Below, one piece after another: positions 44,902 through 54,463 of a stretch of DNA of 64,000 nucleotides (position 1 is its first letter; the number at the start of each line of letters is the position of its first letter). The notes beneath the pieces are model-generated. The model had not been told where the DNA came from. It ran no database searches and saw only the letters and a program-made list of their open reading frames with translations. The translations under genes were made by a program, and so were the position numbers. Source of the stretch: Mycobacterium genavense ATCC 51234 (GTDB lineage Bacteria > Actinomycetota > Actinomycetes > Mycobacteriales > Mycobacteriaceae). The stretch is from NCBI RefSeq assembly GCF_000526915.1, contig NZ_JAGZ01000007.1:62001-126000 (forward strand), read 5' to 3'.

Positions 44902-45363
44902 ATGAGCTGGTGGACCGTGCACACCGACCGGACGTTGTCCGACCTGGTGCCCGCGCCGCCCGACGCGGTGCGTGACTATTACGTGGACCTCAACAACATC
45001 AAGCTCGTCCACCCGTTGATCGTGTCTGTGGAAACGTTGTCGCGCAGCGAAACCGAAGACGGCTATCAACAGACCTATCGGGTGGTCGACCGAATTCCAC
45101 TGGGGCCGTTGACGTTACGGATCACTTACCAAGCCCGGCTGCGAGTGCCCGCGCAGGGTGATGTACTGACGGAGGCCGACCAGTCGCCCGGGGTGCGGTT
45201 GCGCGGCACGGTGAGCTTCGAACCGCTCGACGGTGGCACCCGAATCACCGAGCGAATAGGGTCCACCGCGCCGCGCCTGTTGGCCGGGGTGACGGTCCGC
45301 GAGGGGGTCAAGGCGCACATCAAGATGCTGGCCGGCGTTCGGAAACACTTCGAGTCCGGGTGA
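44902..45363 (+). CDS. SRPBCC family protein
   Basis: 153 residues, intact. It has WWTVHTDRTLSDLVPAPPDA, then NNIKLVHPLIVSVETLSRSE, RITYQARLRVPAQGDVL and the C-terminal helix VREGVKAHIKMLAGVRKHFE. The helix-grip fold suggests lipid or polyketide binding. It is convergent with the alcohol dehydrogenase pseudogene, 12 bp away. Confidence 0.82.
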   Translation: MSWWTVHTDRTLSDLVPAPPDAVRDYYVDLNNIKLVHPLIVSVETLSRSETEDGYQQTYRVVDRIPLGPLTLRITYQARLRVPAQGDVLTEADQSPGVRLRGTVSFEPLDGGTRITERIGSTAPRLLAGVTVREGVKAHIKMLAGVRKHFESG

Positions 45364-45375
45364 GCGGCAGTCTGC

Positions 45376-46535
45376 TTAGATGCCGGCGAAATCGATCACG
45401 CCGCGAATGTTACGGCCCTCGCGCAAGTCCGTCATCGCCTCGTTGATGTCGTCGAGCCGATAGTGGCGGGTGACCAGCTCGTCCAGTTTGAGTGCGCCCG
45501 CCTGATACAACGACAACAGCAGCGGCACGCTGGTGCGCGGGTTCATCCCGCCGTAGAGCGCCCCGCGAAGCTGTTTGGCCGACAGCGTCATCTCCTGCAG
45601 GACCAACGGTGTCGGGGGTTCGGTGTACGGGGTGATGCCGGTGAGCACGCACACCCCGCCCTTGCGAAGCAGCGTGAGCGCCAACGGGATCAAGTCGACG
45701 TGCACGACGCCGGGACAGACCACCACCCGATCGGCCATCAGGCCGTCGGTGATCTCCCTGACCAACGGGATCGCTTCCTCGGCCGACACGGCGGTGTGCG
45801 TGGCCCCGAAGAACTTGGCCGAATCACGTTTGGAATTAACCGGATCCACTCCGACAACATAGGTCGCACCGACAGCGCGCGCCTTGCAGGGCGTTCATTC
45901 CCGACCCCGCTGGTGCCGATGACCACCACGGTGTCGCCGGGTTCGGTGCCGGCCGAGATCGTCGCGGAGCCCCAGCCGGTGCTGACCCCGCACGACACCA
46001 GGGAGGCGGCATGGAAGGGGATCGCGTCGCCGATCTTTATGACGGACTTTTCCGACAGCACCGCATATTCGGCGAACGTGCCGAGTTGCCCGTAGGCCAA
46101 CAGGTTTTCGTCACCGAGGTGCCGGCGACACGTTCCGTCGGTCGGCATCTCCCGCCGGAACAGGCTGGCGCCGACGTCGCAGATGTAGCTCTGCCCGTTC
46201 ACGCAGAACCGGCAAGTGCCGCACGCCGGAATGAACGACAGCGCCACGTGATCGCTGGGCCGCACCGTCGTCACACCCGGCCCGACCTCGGCGACCACAC
46301 CGGCGCCCTCGTGACCGCCCAGCAGCGGGAACCAGTCCGGTGCGGGCTGGCCGCTGGCGGCCAGCACCTCCGGGGTCGGCACGACGTCGCCGGTGAACAG
46401 GTGGTCGTCGGAGGGGCAGACCCCGGCGACGGCCATCCGCACCAGGACTTCGCCGGCGCGTGGCGGATCGAGCTCGATCTCGCGGATCTCCCAGTCCTGG
46501 CCGACCCCGCGAATCACCGCGGCACGACACTTCAT
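45376..46535 (-). pseudogene. Zinc-type (NDMA-dependent-like) alcohol dehydrogenase, frameshifted
   Basis: ATG 46535 gives CRAAVIRGVGQDWEIREIEL and GVCPSDDHLFTGD (catalytic zinc). The structural-zinc set CGTCRFCVNGQSYIC and VVVIGTSGVG follow. One extra A near 45887 (GGGAATG for GGGATG) breaks the Rossmann fold. The other frame continues NALQGARAVGATYVVGVDPV and SKRDSAKFFGATH to GVIDFAGI at 45376. It is paralogous to the gene at 8540-9697. Confidence 0.85.
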
Positions 46536-46565
46536 TGCGACCTCCCTTTGATTTCGTGTGGCATA

Positions 46566-47312
46566 ACGGGATCAGCGCGCCAAGCTGGCACGCAGCTCGC
46601 GCTTAAGGACGGCAAGAGCCCTAACATCGTGCTCGACGACAGTGGCTTTGCCGACGGCGTGCGCGCCGGCGTAGCCAACATGATGCCCAACTCCGGGCAG
46701 AGCTGTAACGCCCCGACGCGCATGCTGGTGCCGAATTCCCGGATGGCCGAGGCCATTACCACCGCGCGCGAGGCCGCCGAGCAAGTTACGGTGGGCGCCC
46801 CGGGCTCCGGGACCACGATCGGGCCGGTGGCGTCCAAGACGCAGTTCGACAAGGTCCAACGGCTGATCCAGCAGGGCGTCGAGGCAGGCGCGACCCTGGT
46901 CACCGGCGGCCCGGGCCGGCCGGACGGGCTGGACAAGGGCTACTACGTCAAACCGACGGTCTTCGCGAATGTCACCAATGACATGACGATCGCGCGCGAG
47001 GAGATCTTCGGGCCGGTGCTGTGCATCCTCGGCTACGACGACCTCGATCACGCCGTGCAGATCGCCAACGACACCGATTACGGCCTGGCCGGGTTCGTCT
47101 CGGGAGCCGACCTCGACAAGGCCCGCGAGGTGGCCCGCAAGATTCGCGCCGGGTGGGTGACGATCAATCACGCCTTCGACATGAACGCGCCCTTCGGCGG
47201 CTACAAGCGCAGCGGCAACGGTCGCGAATGGAGCGAGTTCGGTTTCCACGAGTACCTGGAAGTCAAAAGCACGCTGGGCTATGCCCCTGAGAAAGCCGCC
47301 GACAAGGCCTGA
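46566..47312 (+). pseudogene. Aldehyde dehydrogenase, 5'-truncated
   Basis: 249 codons remain of a family usually near 480. The frame picks up at TGSARQAG (cofactor site), lacks the catalytic-Glu segment (ELGGK becomes ALKDGKSPN), then is normal. It has MPNSGQSCNAPTRML (catalytic Cys), YYVKPTVFANVTNDMTIARE, EIFGPVLCILGYDD and FGGYKRSGNGREWSEFG. There is no start codon in context. A deletion removed the N-terminal 230 residues and part of the active site. It is divergent from the alcohol dehydrogenase, its likely former partner. Confidence 0.78.
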
Positions 47313-47496
47313 CACCGGAGGCCGAAATCCGAACGCACCCCGGCCGAAAACCGGCGCGTGTCTGCGCCGCATCCGGCGACGCCGCCTTTAAGCTTGCTGA
47401 GATCAAGAGGAGGGGCGACGACGTATCGGCAGCAACTACCGCGCCGGGCAACGCAGCGGTCAGGGCGCGTTACAAGCAACCACTGAGCCGGACGGG

Positions 47497-49551
47497 ATGT
47501 ACACCGAGCCGGCACCTTCTGCTCGGCAGAAGCGTTGGGTAGACCCGGTACGTCGTGTCGGTCGACTGGCGATTTGGGATAAACCCGATCGGCACAGCGG
47601 TATTCCCGCACTCGATGGACTGCGCGCGGTGGCCGTCGCCCTGGTGCTCGCCGATCACGGCGGCATTCCCGGCGTCAGCGGCGGGTTTCTCGGCGTCGAC
47701 GTCTTCTTCGCGCTCAGCGGATTTCTGATCACCTCGCTGTTGCTGGACGAGCTTGGGCGCACCGGGCGCATCGACCTCACCGGGTTCTGGATCCGCCGGG
47801 CCCGCCGTCTGCTTCCGGCGCTGGTGCTGATGGTGCTCGCCGTCGGTGCGGCCCGCGAACTGCTTCCCGCCCCGGCCCTTACCGGGTTGCGTGACGACGC
47901 GATCGCGGCGTTCCTCTGGGTGGCCAACTGGCGTTTCGTCGCACAGCAGACCGACTATTTCACGCAGGGTGCGCCGCCGTCGCCGCTGCAGCATGCCTGG
48001 TCGCTCGGCGTGGAGGAGCAGTACTACTTCGTGTGGCCGGTCCTGCTGATCGCGGTCACCCTGCTGCTGGCGGCCCGGGCCAAGCGCTACTTCATGCGGG
48101 CCACGGTCGGCGACGTGCGGTTCGCTGTCTTCGTGATCGCCACGCTGGGTGCGCTGGCTTCCGCGGCGGCCGCGATCGTGTTCGTCTCCGACACCACCCG
48201 GGACCGCATCTATTTCGGCACCGACACCCGCGCGCAAGCCTTGCTGGTCGGCTCGGCGGCGGCGGCCCTGCTGGTTCGCGACTGGCCGTCGCTGAACCGC
48301 GGCTGGTGCATGATCCGCAGCCGCTGGGGCCGGCGGGTGGCCCGCTTGCTGCCGATGCTCGGCGTGGCGGGATTGGCGGCGGCGGCTCACTTCGCGACGG
48401 GCAACGTCGGCGATTTTCGGCACGGCCTGCTGATCGCGGTCGCGATTGCGGCCGTGTTCGTGGTCGCCCCGGTGGCGATGGAACAGCGCGGGTTGGTCGC
48501 TCGCATCCTCGCCGCGCCCCCGCTGGTCTGGCTGGGCACCATCTCCTACGGCGTCTATCTGTGGCACTGGCCAATCTTTCTGGCGCTCAACGGCGAACGC
48601 ACCGACTGGTCGGGCTTCCCGCTGTTCGCCGCCCGGTGCGGGCTGACGCTGGTGGTGGCCTGCGCGTCGTACTGGTTGATCGAGCAACCCGTTCGGCGGT
48701 GGCGCCCGGCCCGGGTGGCGTTGCTGCCGCTGGCCGCCGCCACCGTGGCCAGCGCCGCCGCGATCACGCTGCTGCTGATTCCGGTCGGCACCGGAACCGG
48801 CCTGCGCGAGGCCGGCCTGCCGCCCGGCGTCTCGTCCGTCGCGGCGGTGTCCTCCGTCCCGCCGGGTGGGAGTCGACCGGTCGGCCCGCGAAACCCCAAC
48901 CGGCCGTTCACCGTTTCGGTATTCGGTGATTCGATCGGGTGGACCTGGATGCACTTCCTGCCGCCCACGCCCGGATTCGCGTTTTTGGACCACACCGTCA
49001 TCGGGTGCAGCCTGGTCCGGGGCACGCCGTACCGGTACATCGGCCAAACCCTGGACCAGCGGGCCGAGTGCGACAGCTGGCCGACCCGATGGGCGGCGCA
49101 GATCAGTCAGGATCAGCCGGACGTCGCGCTGCTGATCATCGGCCGCTGGGAGACGGTGGATCGGGTCAACGAGGGACAGTGGACCCACATCGGCGATCCG
49201 ACGTTCGACGCGTATCTCAACGCCGAGCTGGAGCGAGCGCTGAACATCGTGAGCGCCAGCGGGGTTCGGGTGATGGTGGCCACCGTCCCGTACAGCCGGG
49301 GCGGGGAAAAGCCGGACGGCCGCTTGTATCCGGAGGATCAGCCGGACCGGGTCAACCAATGGAATGCCATGCTGCGCAAAACCGTTGCGCAGCACCCAAA
49401 TGTTCAGATCCTGGATCTGAACAAAAAGCTCTGCCCCGACGGCGTTTACGCCACGAAGGTCGACGGCATCAAGGTCCGCAGCGACGGCGTCCACCTCACC
49501 CCGGAAGGGGTCAAGTGGCTGACGCCGTGGCTGGAAGAGTCGCTGCGCTGA
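47497..49551 (+). CDS. Acyltransferase-3/SGNH fusion, Rv0111-like cell-envelope acyltransferase
   Basis: 684 residues, intact. The N-terminal acyltransferase-3 domain (about 40-400, ten membrane helices) has IPALDGLRAVAVALVLADHG, the FFALSGFLITSLLLDE motif, RRARRLLPALVLMV and HAWSLGVEEQYYFVWPVLLI. The C-terminal periplasmic SGNH domain has the nucleophile motif Gly477-Asp478-Ser479, KVRSDGVHLTPEG (Asp/His) and DQPDVALLIIGRWETVD. It probably moves acyl groups onto exported glycans or lipids. GTG/ATG context is weak; the start aligns with the M. tuberculosis protein. Confidence 0.9.
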   Translation: MYTEPAPSARQKRWVDPVRRVGRLAIWDKPDRHSGIPALDGLRAVAVALVLADHGGIPGVSGGFLGVDVFFALSGFLITSLLLDELGRTGRIDLTGFWIRRARRLLPALVLMVLAVGAARELLPAPALTGLRDDAIAAFLWVANWRFVAQQTDYFTQGAPPSPLQHAWSLGVEEQYYFVWPVLLIAVTLLLAARAKRYFMRATVGDVRFAVFVIATLGALASAAAAIVFVSDTTRDRIYFGTDTRAQALLVGSAAAALLVRDWPSLNRGWCMIRSRWGRRVARLLPMLGVAGLAAAAHFATGNVGDFRHGLLIAVAIAAVFVVAPVAMEQRGLVARILAAPPLVWLGTISYGVYLWHWPIFLALNGERTDWSGFPLFAARCGLTLVVACASYWLIEQPVRRWRPARVALLPLAAATVASAAAITLLLIPVGTGTGLREAGLPPGVSSVAAVSSVPPGGSRPVGPRNPNRPFTVSVFGDSIGWTWMHFLPPTPGFAFLDHTVIGCSLVRGTPYRYIGQTLDQRAECDSWPTRWAAQISQDQPDVALLIIGRWETVDRVNEGQWTHIGDPTFDAYLNAELERALNIVSASGVRVMVATVPYSRGGEKPDGRLYPEDQPDRVNQWNAMLRKTVAQHPNVQILDLNKKLCPDGVYATKVDGIKVRSDGVHLTPEGVKWLTPWLEESLR

Positions 49552-49555
49552 GTGG

Positions 49556-50221
49556 CTAGTCGTCGGTGCGGCAGCTAATTTCCATGCTGTCGCTTTCCTG
49601 GACCAGGAAATTGAAGCTGGTGTATCCGTTGGCTGGGTTGCGCACGCGATCCAGATAGGGCGCCATGTCGGGCGCGCTGGCATTGTCGGCTACCACCAAA
49701 GCGCCTTTGGTGAGCCGGGGCTCGAGCAGCTTGATGACGGGCAGGTACAGATCCTTCCAGCCGTCGAGCAAGACGAATTCAACCGGCCCGTCCACCGCCT
49801 CCAGCGTGGTCCGCGCGTCTCCCTCCAGAATCGTGATCACGTCGTCCAAACCGGTCTCGGCGAACGTCTTTTTCGCGGCGGCAATCTTGCTCGCACTGAG
49901 TTCGGTGGTCACCACGCGACCCACCTCGTTGTCGCGTACCGCGGACGCGAGATGAATCGCCGAGATACCGAACGACATTCCGAATTCGACAACCGTCGTC
50001 GGACGGGTCGCCCGGATCAGTGCGTACAGCAGCCGGCCGGCCTCCGGGGTCACCGGTATGTAGAACTCGCTCATCGCCTCGGCGCGCTCGGCGGCGGTCA
50101 TCGGTCGGTCAAACTGACCATGCCGCTCCCGCAGCAGCGACATCTGGTTCTTCGTCTCGGTGTACATGCGGTCGAGCACGCTCTCGACGCGAGGGTCTTG
50201 CAGGGTTGTGGCCATGCCCAT
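49556..50221 (-). CDS. SAM-dependent O-methyltransferase
   Basis: About 221 residues from ATG 50221 (or 50215). The catechol-O-methyltransferase-like fold shows YIPVTPEAGRLLYALIRATR, motif I VVEFGMSFGISAIHLASAV, VVTTELSASKIAAAKKTFAE, ILEGDARTTLEAV and FVLLDGWKDLYLPVIKLLEP. The last part has VVADNASAPDMAPYLDRVRN. Acceptor unknown. It ends 5 bp after the convergent acyltransferase gene. Confidence 0.87.
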   Translation of the reverse strand: MGMATTLQDPRVESVLDRMYTETKNQMSLLRERHGQFDRPMTAAERAEAMSEFYIPVTPEAGRLLYALIRATRPTTVVEFGMSFGISAIHLASAVRDNEVGRVVTTELSASKIAAAKKTFAETGLDDVITILEGDARTTLEAVDGPVEFVLLDGWKDLYLPVIKLLEPRLTKGALVVADNASAPDMAPYLDRVRNPANGYTSFNFLVQESDSMEISCRTDD

Positions 50222-50359
50222 GAGGGTATGCCCGGCCCGCATCGAACCGAATGATGACCGCTGACTCCGGGGTGTGAGCCAGGACACGCGGTCGCGGAAT
50301 TGTGACAAAAGGGGTTTGACGAGTCGCCGGTGGCGGTGCCAGCATAGGTGGGCAAGCAC

Positions 50360-50566
50360 CGCGGTAGGTGAGGCGTCTGCACGGACACAGGCCACTGACC
50401 CCGAACGTCGAGAGACGCCCCGGGTCAAAACAGCTCTTCCCGGACACAAGGGTTGAGCCCAAGTGGCTTCTGGCCGGGGAGCGATCGCCAGCGCGGCGAA
50501 GCCGGGCGCAGCGGGTCGCGACCATCGGCCAGATACGCCGTGCAGTGCCGAAGCTCCGACGAGAGG
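50360..50566 (+). promoter_or_regulatory. M-box (ykoK) magnesium riboswitch
   Basis: The conserved blocks appear in order: AGGTGAGGC (50366-50374), GAGACGCC (50412-50419), GGGTCAAAACAG (50422-50433), GGACACAAGGG (50442-50452), and AGTGCCGAAGCTC at 50544-50556. These match the M-box aptamer, which folds when magnesium is plentiful and switches off magnesium-uptake genes. It precedes the NRAMP-related transporter on the same strand, 585 nt downstream. Exact ends were set by motif and not by a covariance model. Confidence 0.88.
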
Positions 50567-50663
50567 GGCGCGTCCGGCGGGCTCATGGCCCGGCATTCGT
50601 ACTCTCCCGCGTGTGATGTGACGACACCCTCGTGTGTCATGGCCGTGAGGAGGTGAGGACGAG

Positions 50664-50735
50664 ATGAGTCCCGGCGATAGTTGCTATCCGAAATCCATCT
50701 TGATCCGATCCGGTTCCGGCATTCCTGTCTGCTGA
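50664..50735 (+). CDS. Short leader ORF (23 aa) after the M-box
   Basis: ATG 50664 follows GAGGAGGTGAGGAC, a strong ribosome-binding site, and encodes MSPGDSCYPKSILI to a TGA at 50733-50735. Its position between a riboswitch and the transporter gene, with such a site, suggests a leader peptide coupling translation to expression. It resembles no family I know. Confidence 0.35.
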   Translation: MSPGDSCYPKSILIRSGSGIPVC

Positions 50736-50824
50736 CGCAGCTCAAATTCGCTGTCCCGCAACCGCATTGCCGGTTGCATGTGGTGCGCCGAGGAACCGAT
50801 CGGGCTTCCGGCAGGGGGAAGACC

Positions 50825-51040
50825 ATGACTTTTGTTGTTGCGCACCGTTTTCACGGTCTTGGAAGGTGGCGCGGACGGTCGATGCTGCGTGTGGGTCGGC
50901 TGCTGACGAACAGGCTGTGCGCCATGCACATCCCGACACCTGACGAGCGGGCGAACCGGTATGCGTCGCTGACGCCGATCGCGGTGCTCTCGGCCGCGCC
51001 GGGCGGACGCTCACCGGACAGGGGGGGCAACCACCGGTGA
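50825..51040 (+). CDS. Second leader ORF (71 aa)
   Basis: ATG 50825 follows GGGGGAAG at good spacing. The product is basic (FVVAHRFHGLGRWRGRSMLR, then SLTPIAVLSAAPGGRSPDRG). It stops 17 bp before a perfect 14-bp hairpin. It may be a leader ORF, a small real protein, or chance. Confidence 0.35.
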   Translation: MTFVVAHRFHGLGRWRGRSMLRVGRLLTNRLCAMHIPTPDERANRYASLTPIAVLSAAPGGRSPDRGGNHR

Positions 51041-51057
51041 TTCGTTCCGCCAGTGGT

Positions 51058-51097
51058 CCCCAGCGGCGGGCGGGGGGTTGACAGCCCGCCGCTGGGG
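51058..51097 (+). promoter_or_regulatory. Strong hairpin upstream of the NRAMP-like gene
   Basis: CCCCAGCGGCGGGC (51058-51071) pairs perfectly with GCCCGCCGCTGGGG (51084-51097) around a 12-base loop. There is no clear T-run after it. It lies 54 bp before the transporter's start and 17 bp after the second leader ORF, so it may be an attenuator responding to the upstream riboswitch or leader translation. Confidence 0.6.
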
Positions 51098-51151
51098 GCA
51101 CGTTTGAACACCCGATCTGTGTAGCTCGACCTGCGAGATAGCGAGAAACCC

Positions 51152-52795
51152 ATGACAGTCATTTCCACCCGGCCGCCGGCCGGACAGGCCGCGCTGGACT
51201 CCGCGCACACCGGCGACATCGTCGGAGCGTTCGGCCGGATCAAGCGCGACGACGGTGGCGCGTTCAGCGGCCGGTGGCGGCGGCTGCGCACCCTGCTGGT
51301 CATCACCGGACCCGGATTGATCGTCATGGTGGGCGACAACGACGCCGGCGGCGTCGCCACGTACGCGCAGGCCGGTCAGGACTACGGGATGCACCTGCTG
51401 TGGACGCTGGCCTTGCTGATTCCGGTGTTGTACGTGAACCAGGAGATGGTGCTGCGGTTGGGCGCGGTCACCCGAGTCGGTCACGCGCGCCTGATCTTCG
51501 AGCGTTTCGGAAAGTTCTGGGGCGCGTTCAGCGTCGGCGATCTGCTGGTGCTGAACGCGCTGACGATCGTCACCGAGTTCATCGGCGTCGCCTTGGCACT
51601 GGGATTTCTGGGTTGTCCGAAGATCGTCGCGATTCCCGCCGCGGCGGTGTTGCTGTTCGCCGTGGTGGCGGGGGGCTCGTTTCGGCGCTGGGAAGGGCTG
51701 ATGTTCCTGCTGATCGCGGTGAACGTCGCGATGATCCCCATGGTGCTGATGGTGCATCCGAGTCCGAAAGTGGCTGCGGGAGGCTTAGTTCCACAGTTCC
51801 CGGGTGGCCTGAACTCGACTGTCCTGCTGTTGATCATCGCGATAGTGGGCACCACGGTGGCGCCGTGGCAGTTGTTCTTCCAGCAGTCCAACGTGGTGGA
51901 CAAGCGCATTACCGCGCGCTGGATCCCTTATGCGCGAGCCGATTTGGTCATCGGCATCGTCGTGGCCATTGTCGGGGCGACGGCGCTGATGACCGTCACC
52001 GCGTTCGGGTTGGCCGGCGCCGGGAGCTTCACCGACGCCGGCGCGGTCGCGAGCCGGCTGCACCACCCGGTGGGGGTGCTGTTCGCGATCATCCTGCTCG
52101 ACGGTTCGCTGATCGGGGCCAACGCCATCGGGCTGGCCACCACCTATGCCATCGGTGACGCGATGGGCAAACGGCACTCCCTGCACTGGAAGATCAGTGA
52201 AGCGCCGCTGTTTTACGGTGGCTACGCGTTGCTACTGGCGGCGTCGGCCGCGGTGGCCTTCAGCCCCGATCACGTCCTCGGGCTGGTCACCCAGGGCGTG
52301 CAGGCGCTGGCCGGCATCCTGCTTCCGTCGGCGACCGTCTTTTTGGTGTTGCTCTGCAACGACCGGGCCATCCTGGGCCCCTGGGTAAACACGCTGCGGC
52401 AGAACGTCGTTGCCTGGGCCATCGTGTGGGCGCTAGTGCTCCTATCGTTGGCATTGACGGCGGCAACGTTCTTCCCGGACCTGTCCGCCGGCGTCCTCGA
52501 GGCAGGGTTGGCGACCGGGGCGGCCGTCGGTGTGCTTGGTGGCGCGATAGCGATCATCGGCGACCAGGGATACGGCGACACCCGCGCGGCCAAACTGGCT
52601 TCGCCACTCGGTCGCGCCGAACAGCGAGCTCTTCGCGAGCACGATCAGAAGGATTGGCAAATGCCAGATCTGGGTTCTCTTGCCCGCCCGGCTCTTTCGC
52701 CCATTCGCCGGATAGGGCTGTTGGTCCTGCGTGGCTACCTGGTGCTCGCCGTGGTCTTCGTGATCGTCAAGATCGTCGAGGTCGGCACGGGCTGA
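51152..52795 (+). CDS. NRAMP-related transporter, probably for magnesium (NRMT type)
   Basis: 547 residues, about 11-12 helices. The metal-site motif of helix 1, DPGN in manganese/iron NRAMPs, is DNDAGG here (residues 62-67). Helix 6 has TTVAPW (234-239) where the classic family has Met-Pro-His. Both replacements are those described for NRAMP-related magnesium transporters. The upstream M-box supports magnesium. The C-terminal 60 residues are a hydrophilic linker plus a final helix. Automated naming as MntH would mislead. Confidence 0.85.
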   Translation: MTVISTRPPAGQAALDSAHTGDIVGAFGRIKRDDGGAFSGRWRRLRTLLVITGPGLIVMVGDNDAGGVATYAQAGQDYGMHLLWTLALLIPVLYVNQEMVLRLGAVTRVGHARLIFERFGKFWGAFSVGDLLVLNALTIVTEFIGVALALGFLGCPKIVAIPAAAVLLFAVVAGGSFRRWEGLMFLLIAVNVAMIPMVLMVHPSPKVAAGGLVPQFPGGLNSTVLLLIIAIVGTTVAPWQLFFQQSNVVDKRITARWIPYARADLVIGIVVAIVGATALMTVTAFGLAGAGSFTDAGAVASRLHHPVGVLFAIILLDGSLIGANAIGLATTYAIGDAMGKRHSLHWKISEAPLFYGGYALLLAASAAVAFSPDHVLGLVTQGVQALAGILLPSATVFLVLLCNDRAILGPWVNTLRQNVVAWAIVWALVLLSLALTAATFFPDLSAGVLEAGLATGAAVGVLGGAIAIIGDQGYGDTRAAKLASPLGRAEQRALREHDQKDWQMPDLGSLARPALSPIRRIGLLVLRGYLVLAVVFVIVKIVEVGTG

Positions 52796-52798
52796 CGG

Positions 52799-53741
52799 TT
52801 ACGGCGAACCATTCGGCAGCAGCACGATCTTGCCGTGAGTGTGCCGTCGTTTGAGTTCCTCGAAGGCGTCGGCCACCCGTTCCAGCGGAAACGTCGCGGC
52901 GATGTCGAAATCGACTGCGCCGCCGGCGACCAGGTCGGCGATCTCGGCGAGCACTTCCGGGGTGGACGCATCGGTGCTGCCTTCGGTCTTGGCGCCGACT
53001 TCACCGGCCTTCTGGAAGGAGATGGTCGTGTCGATACGCTCCGGGGCCACCCCGAGCTCGAAGGCGAGCTGCACGTACTCCGGGCCGAATAGGTCGGTGA
53101 ACGCGTCGATCCCGTTGGGCGCCGCTTCGCGCAGTCGCTCGGCCAGGCCATCGCCGTAGGCGATCGGGATGACGCCGTGTGCCCGTAGCCATTCGGCATT
53201 GCCCGATCCCGCGATGCCCAGCACCCGTGCCTCGCGCAGCACCAACAGCTGGACGACAAGGCTGCCGACACCTCCGGCGGCCGCCGACACGGCGACGGTC
53301 TCGCCCGGCTGTGGCGCGACGGCCCGGACCGCGGCGAATGCGGTGGCGCCGACGACGTAGAGTGAACCCGCTGCCTCCCAACTCAATTGGGGTGGCTTGC
53401 GGATCAGTTGGTGCACCGGGACGACGGTGTGGGTGGCATGGCTGGAGCGCCGGAAGCTGAACCCGAGCACCTCGTCGCCGACCGCGAACTCGCTGACATC
53501 GGGCCCGGTGGCCGTCACGACACCGGCCAGGTCACTGCCCTCCCCAGAGGGAAACGTGGTGGGAGACATCTCATGCATCGCTCCGGACCGGATCGCGGCC
53601 TCACCGGGGTTGATGCCCGCGGCCCGAACTTCGACCACTACCTCACCCTCGCCGGGCGTCGGCATGTCGATGTCCGTCACGTACAGCACGTCACGGTCCC
53701 CGTAGCGGTCGAACCGTACCGCGCGCCAGCCCAGCCGTCAT
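52799..53741 (-). pseudogene. Quinone oxidoreductase-like medium-chain dehydrogenase, N-terminal frameshift
   Basis: ATG 53741 gives MTAG and then loses frame because GGG stands for GG near 53730. Restored, it reads GWRAVRFDRYGDRDVLYVTD, the usual N-terminus. From GTG 53689 the frame is open: PSGEGSDLAGVVTATGPD, VAVSAAAGGVGSLVVQLLV (NADPH site) and IAATFPLERVADAFEELKRR. There are no zinc-binding cysteines, so it is a zinc-free enone/quinone reductase. Restart at 53689 would remove the first strand. It overlaps no gene; it is 3 bp from the convergent transporter. Confidence 0.75.
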
Positions 53742-53867
53742 CTCGATCTCCTCACCGCACGAATCGAAACTCCTACCCGGCCCCTAGCCAGGATAGGCGC
53801 CGACCATGAGCTGTCGATCGGCGTATGTTCATATGCGCCCGCCGTGGTCTCGCTGGAAAGGATGCCG

Positions 53868-54459
53868 ATGCGACGTGCTCGAATGGCTGTCACCGGTTGG
53901 GTGGCCGCCACCATGGTGGTCGGCCTCGCGATCACCGGGTGCGGCAGCGGCGCCAAGACCTCGGCCCCAGCATCCACGAGCGGCGCGACCGCCGCCGTGA
54001 GCACCACGACCGGACCTTCCCCGGATTACAGCGGGTTGCTGATCCAGCCCGGTGACCTCGGCGGCGACTTCACCGCGCCGGACCCACCTGCTCAACTCCA
54101 ACAACACCGCCGGCGTGGCGCAACTGTTCGTCAATGCCGACAACAGCCGACGCATCGGAGACACCGTCCTGGTCGTCGCCGACCCCTCGGTCGCCGCCGC
54201 CCTGGAGAACACCAAGACGAACTACGCGAAGAAGGTCGCCGGCACGTGGCAGCCCGTCGACGTCGGCTCCAACGGCGCGATGATCTCGGGCACCTCGGCG
54301 GACAACTCGCAGGCCATCGCGGTGTTGTTGTTCACCGAGGGCAGGGCGCTGGTCAACCTCGAATTCGACAGCGCACCCAACGACCCGATCGACCCGGCGA
54401 TCGCCACCGATATCGGCCGCAAACAAGACGCGGCGGTCAAGAACGGTCTGCACGGCTAG
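53868..54459 (+). pseudogene. Small secreted lipoprotein (LppH/PknH-sensor-like), frameshifted
   Basis: ATG 53868 (GGAAAGG upstream) gives a lipoprotein signal MAVTGWVAATMVVGLAITGC, with lipobox LAITGC and a Thr/Ser linker, then YSGLLIQPGDLGGDF. Near 54085 the frame changes and continues LLNSNNTAGVAQLFVNADNS, VVADPSVAAALENTKTNYAK and LVNLEFDSAPNDPID to 54459. The fold resembles extracytoplasmic sensor domains of PknH and LppH-type lipoproteins. Confidence 0.75.
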
Positions 54460-54463
54460 CGGG

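Noticed and set aside
46011..46565. Longer aldehyde dehydrogenase start
   Set aside because: The extra 185 residues are antisense to the alcohol dehydrogenase and have no aldehyde dehydrogenase features.
47470..49683. 737-codon minus-strand ORF
   Set aside because: It is the antisense shadow of the acyltransferase gene, with repetitive Arg/Gln/Gly composition and no domain.
50567..51151. PE/PPE gene downstream of the M-box, as in M. tuberculosis PE20
   Set aside because: Neither short ORF has the PE or PPE N-terminal motifs.
53868..54459. Programmed frameshift in the lipoprotein gene
   Set aside because: No slippery heptamer or downstream structure was seen at the break; it fits the general pattern of indels.
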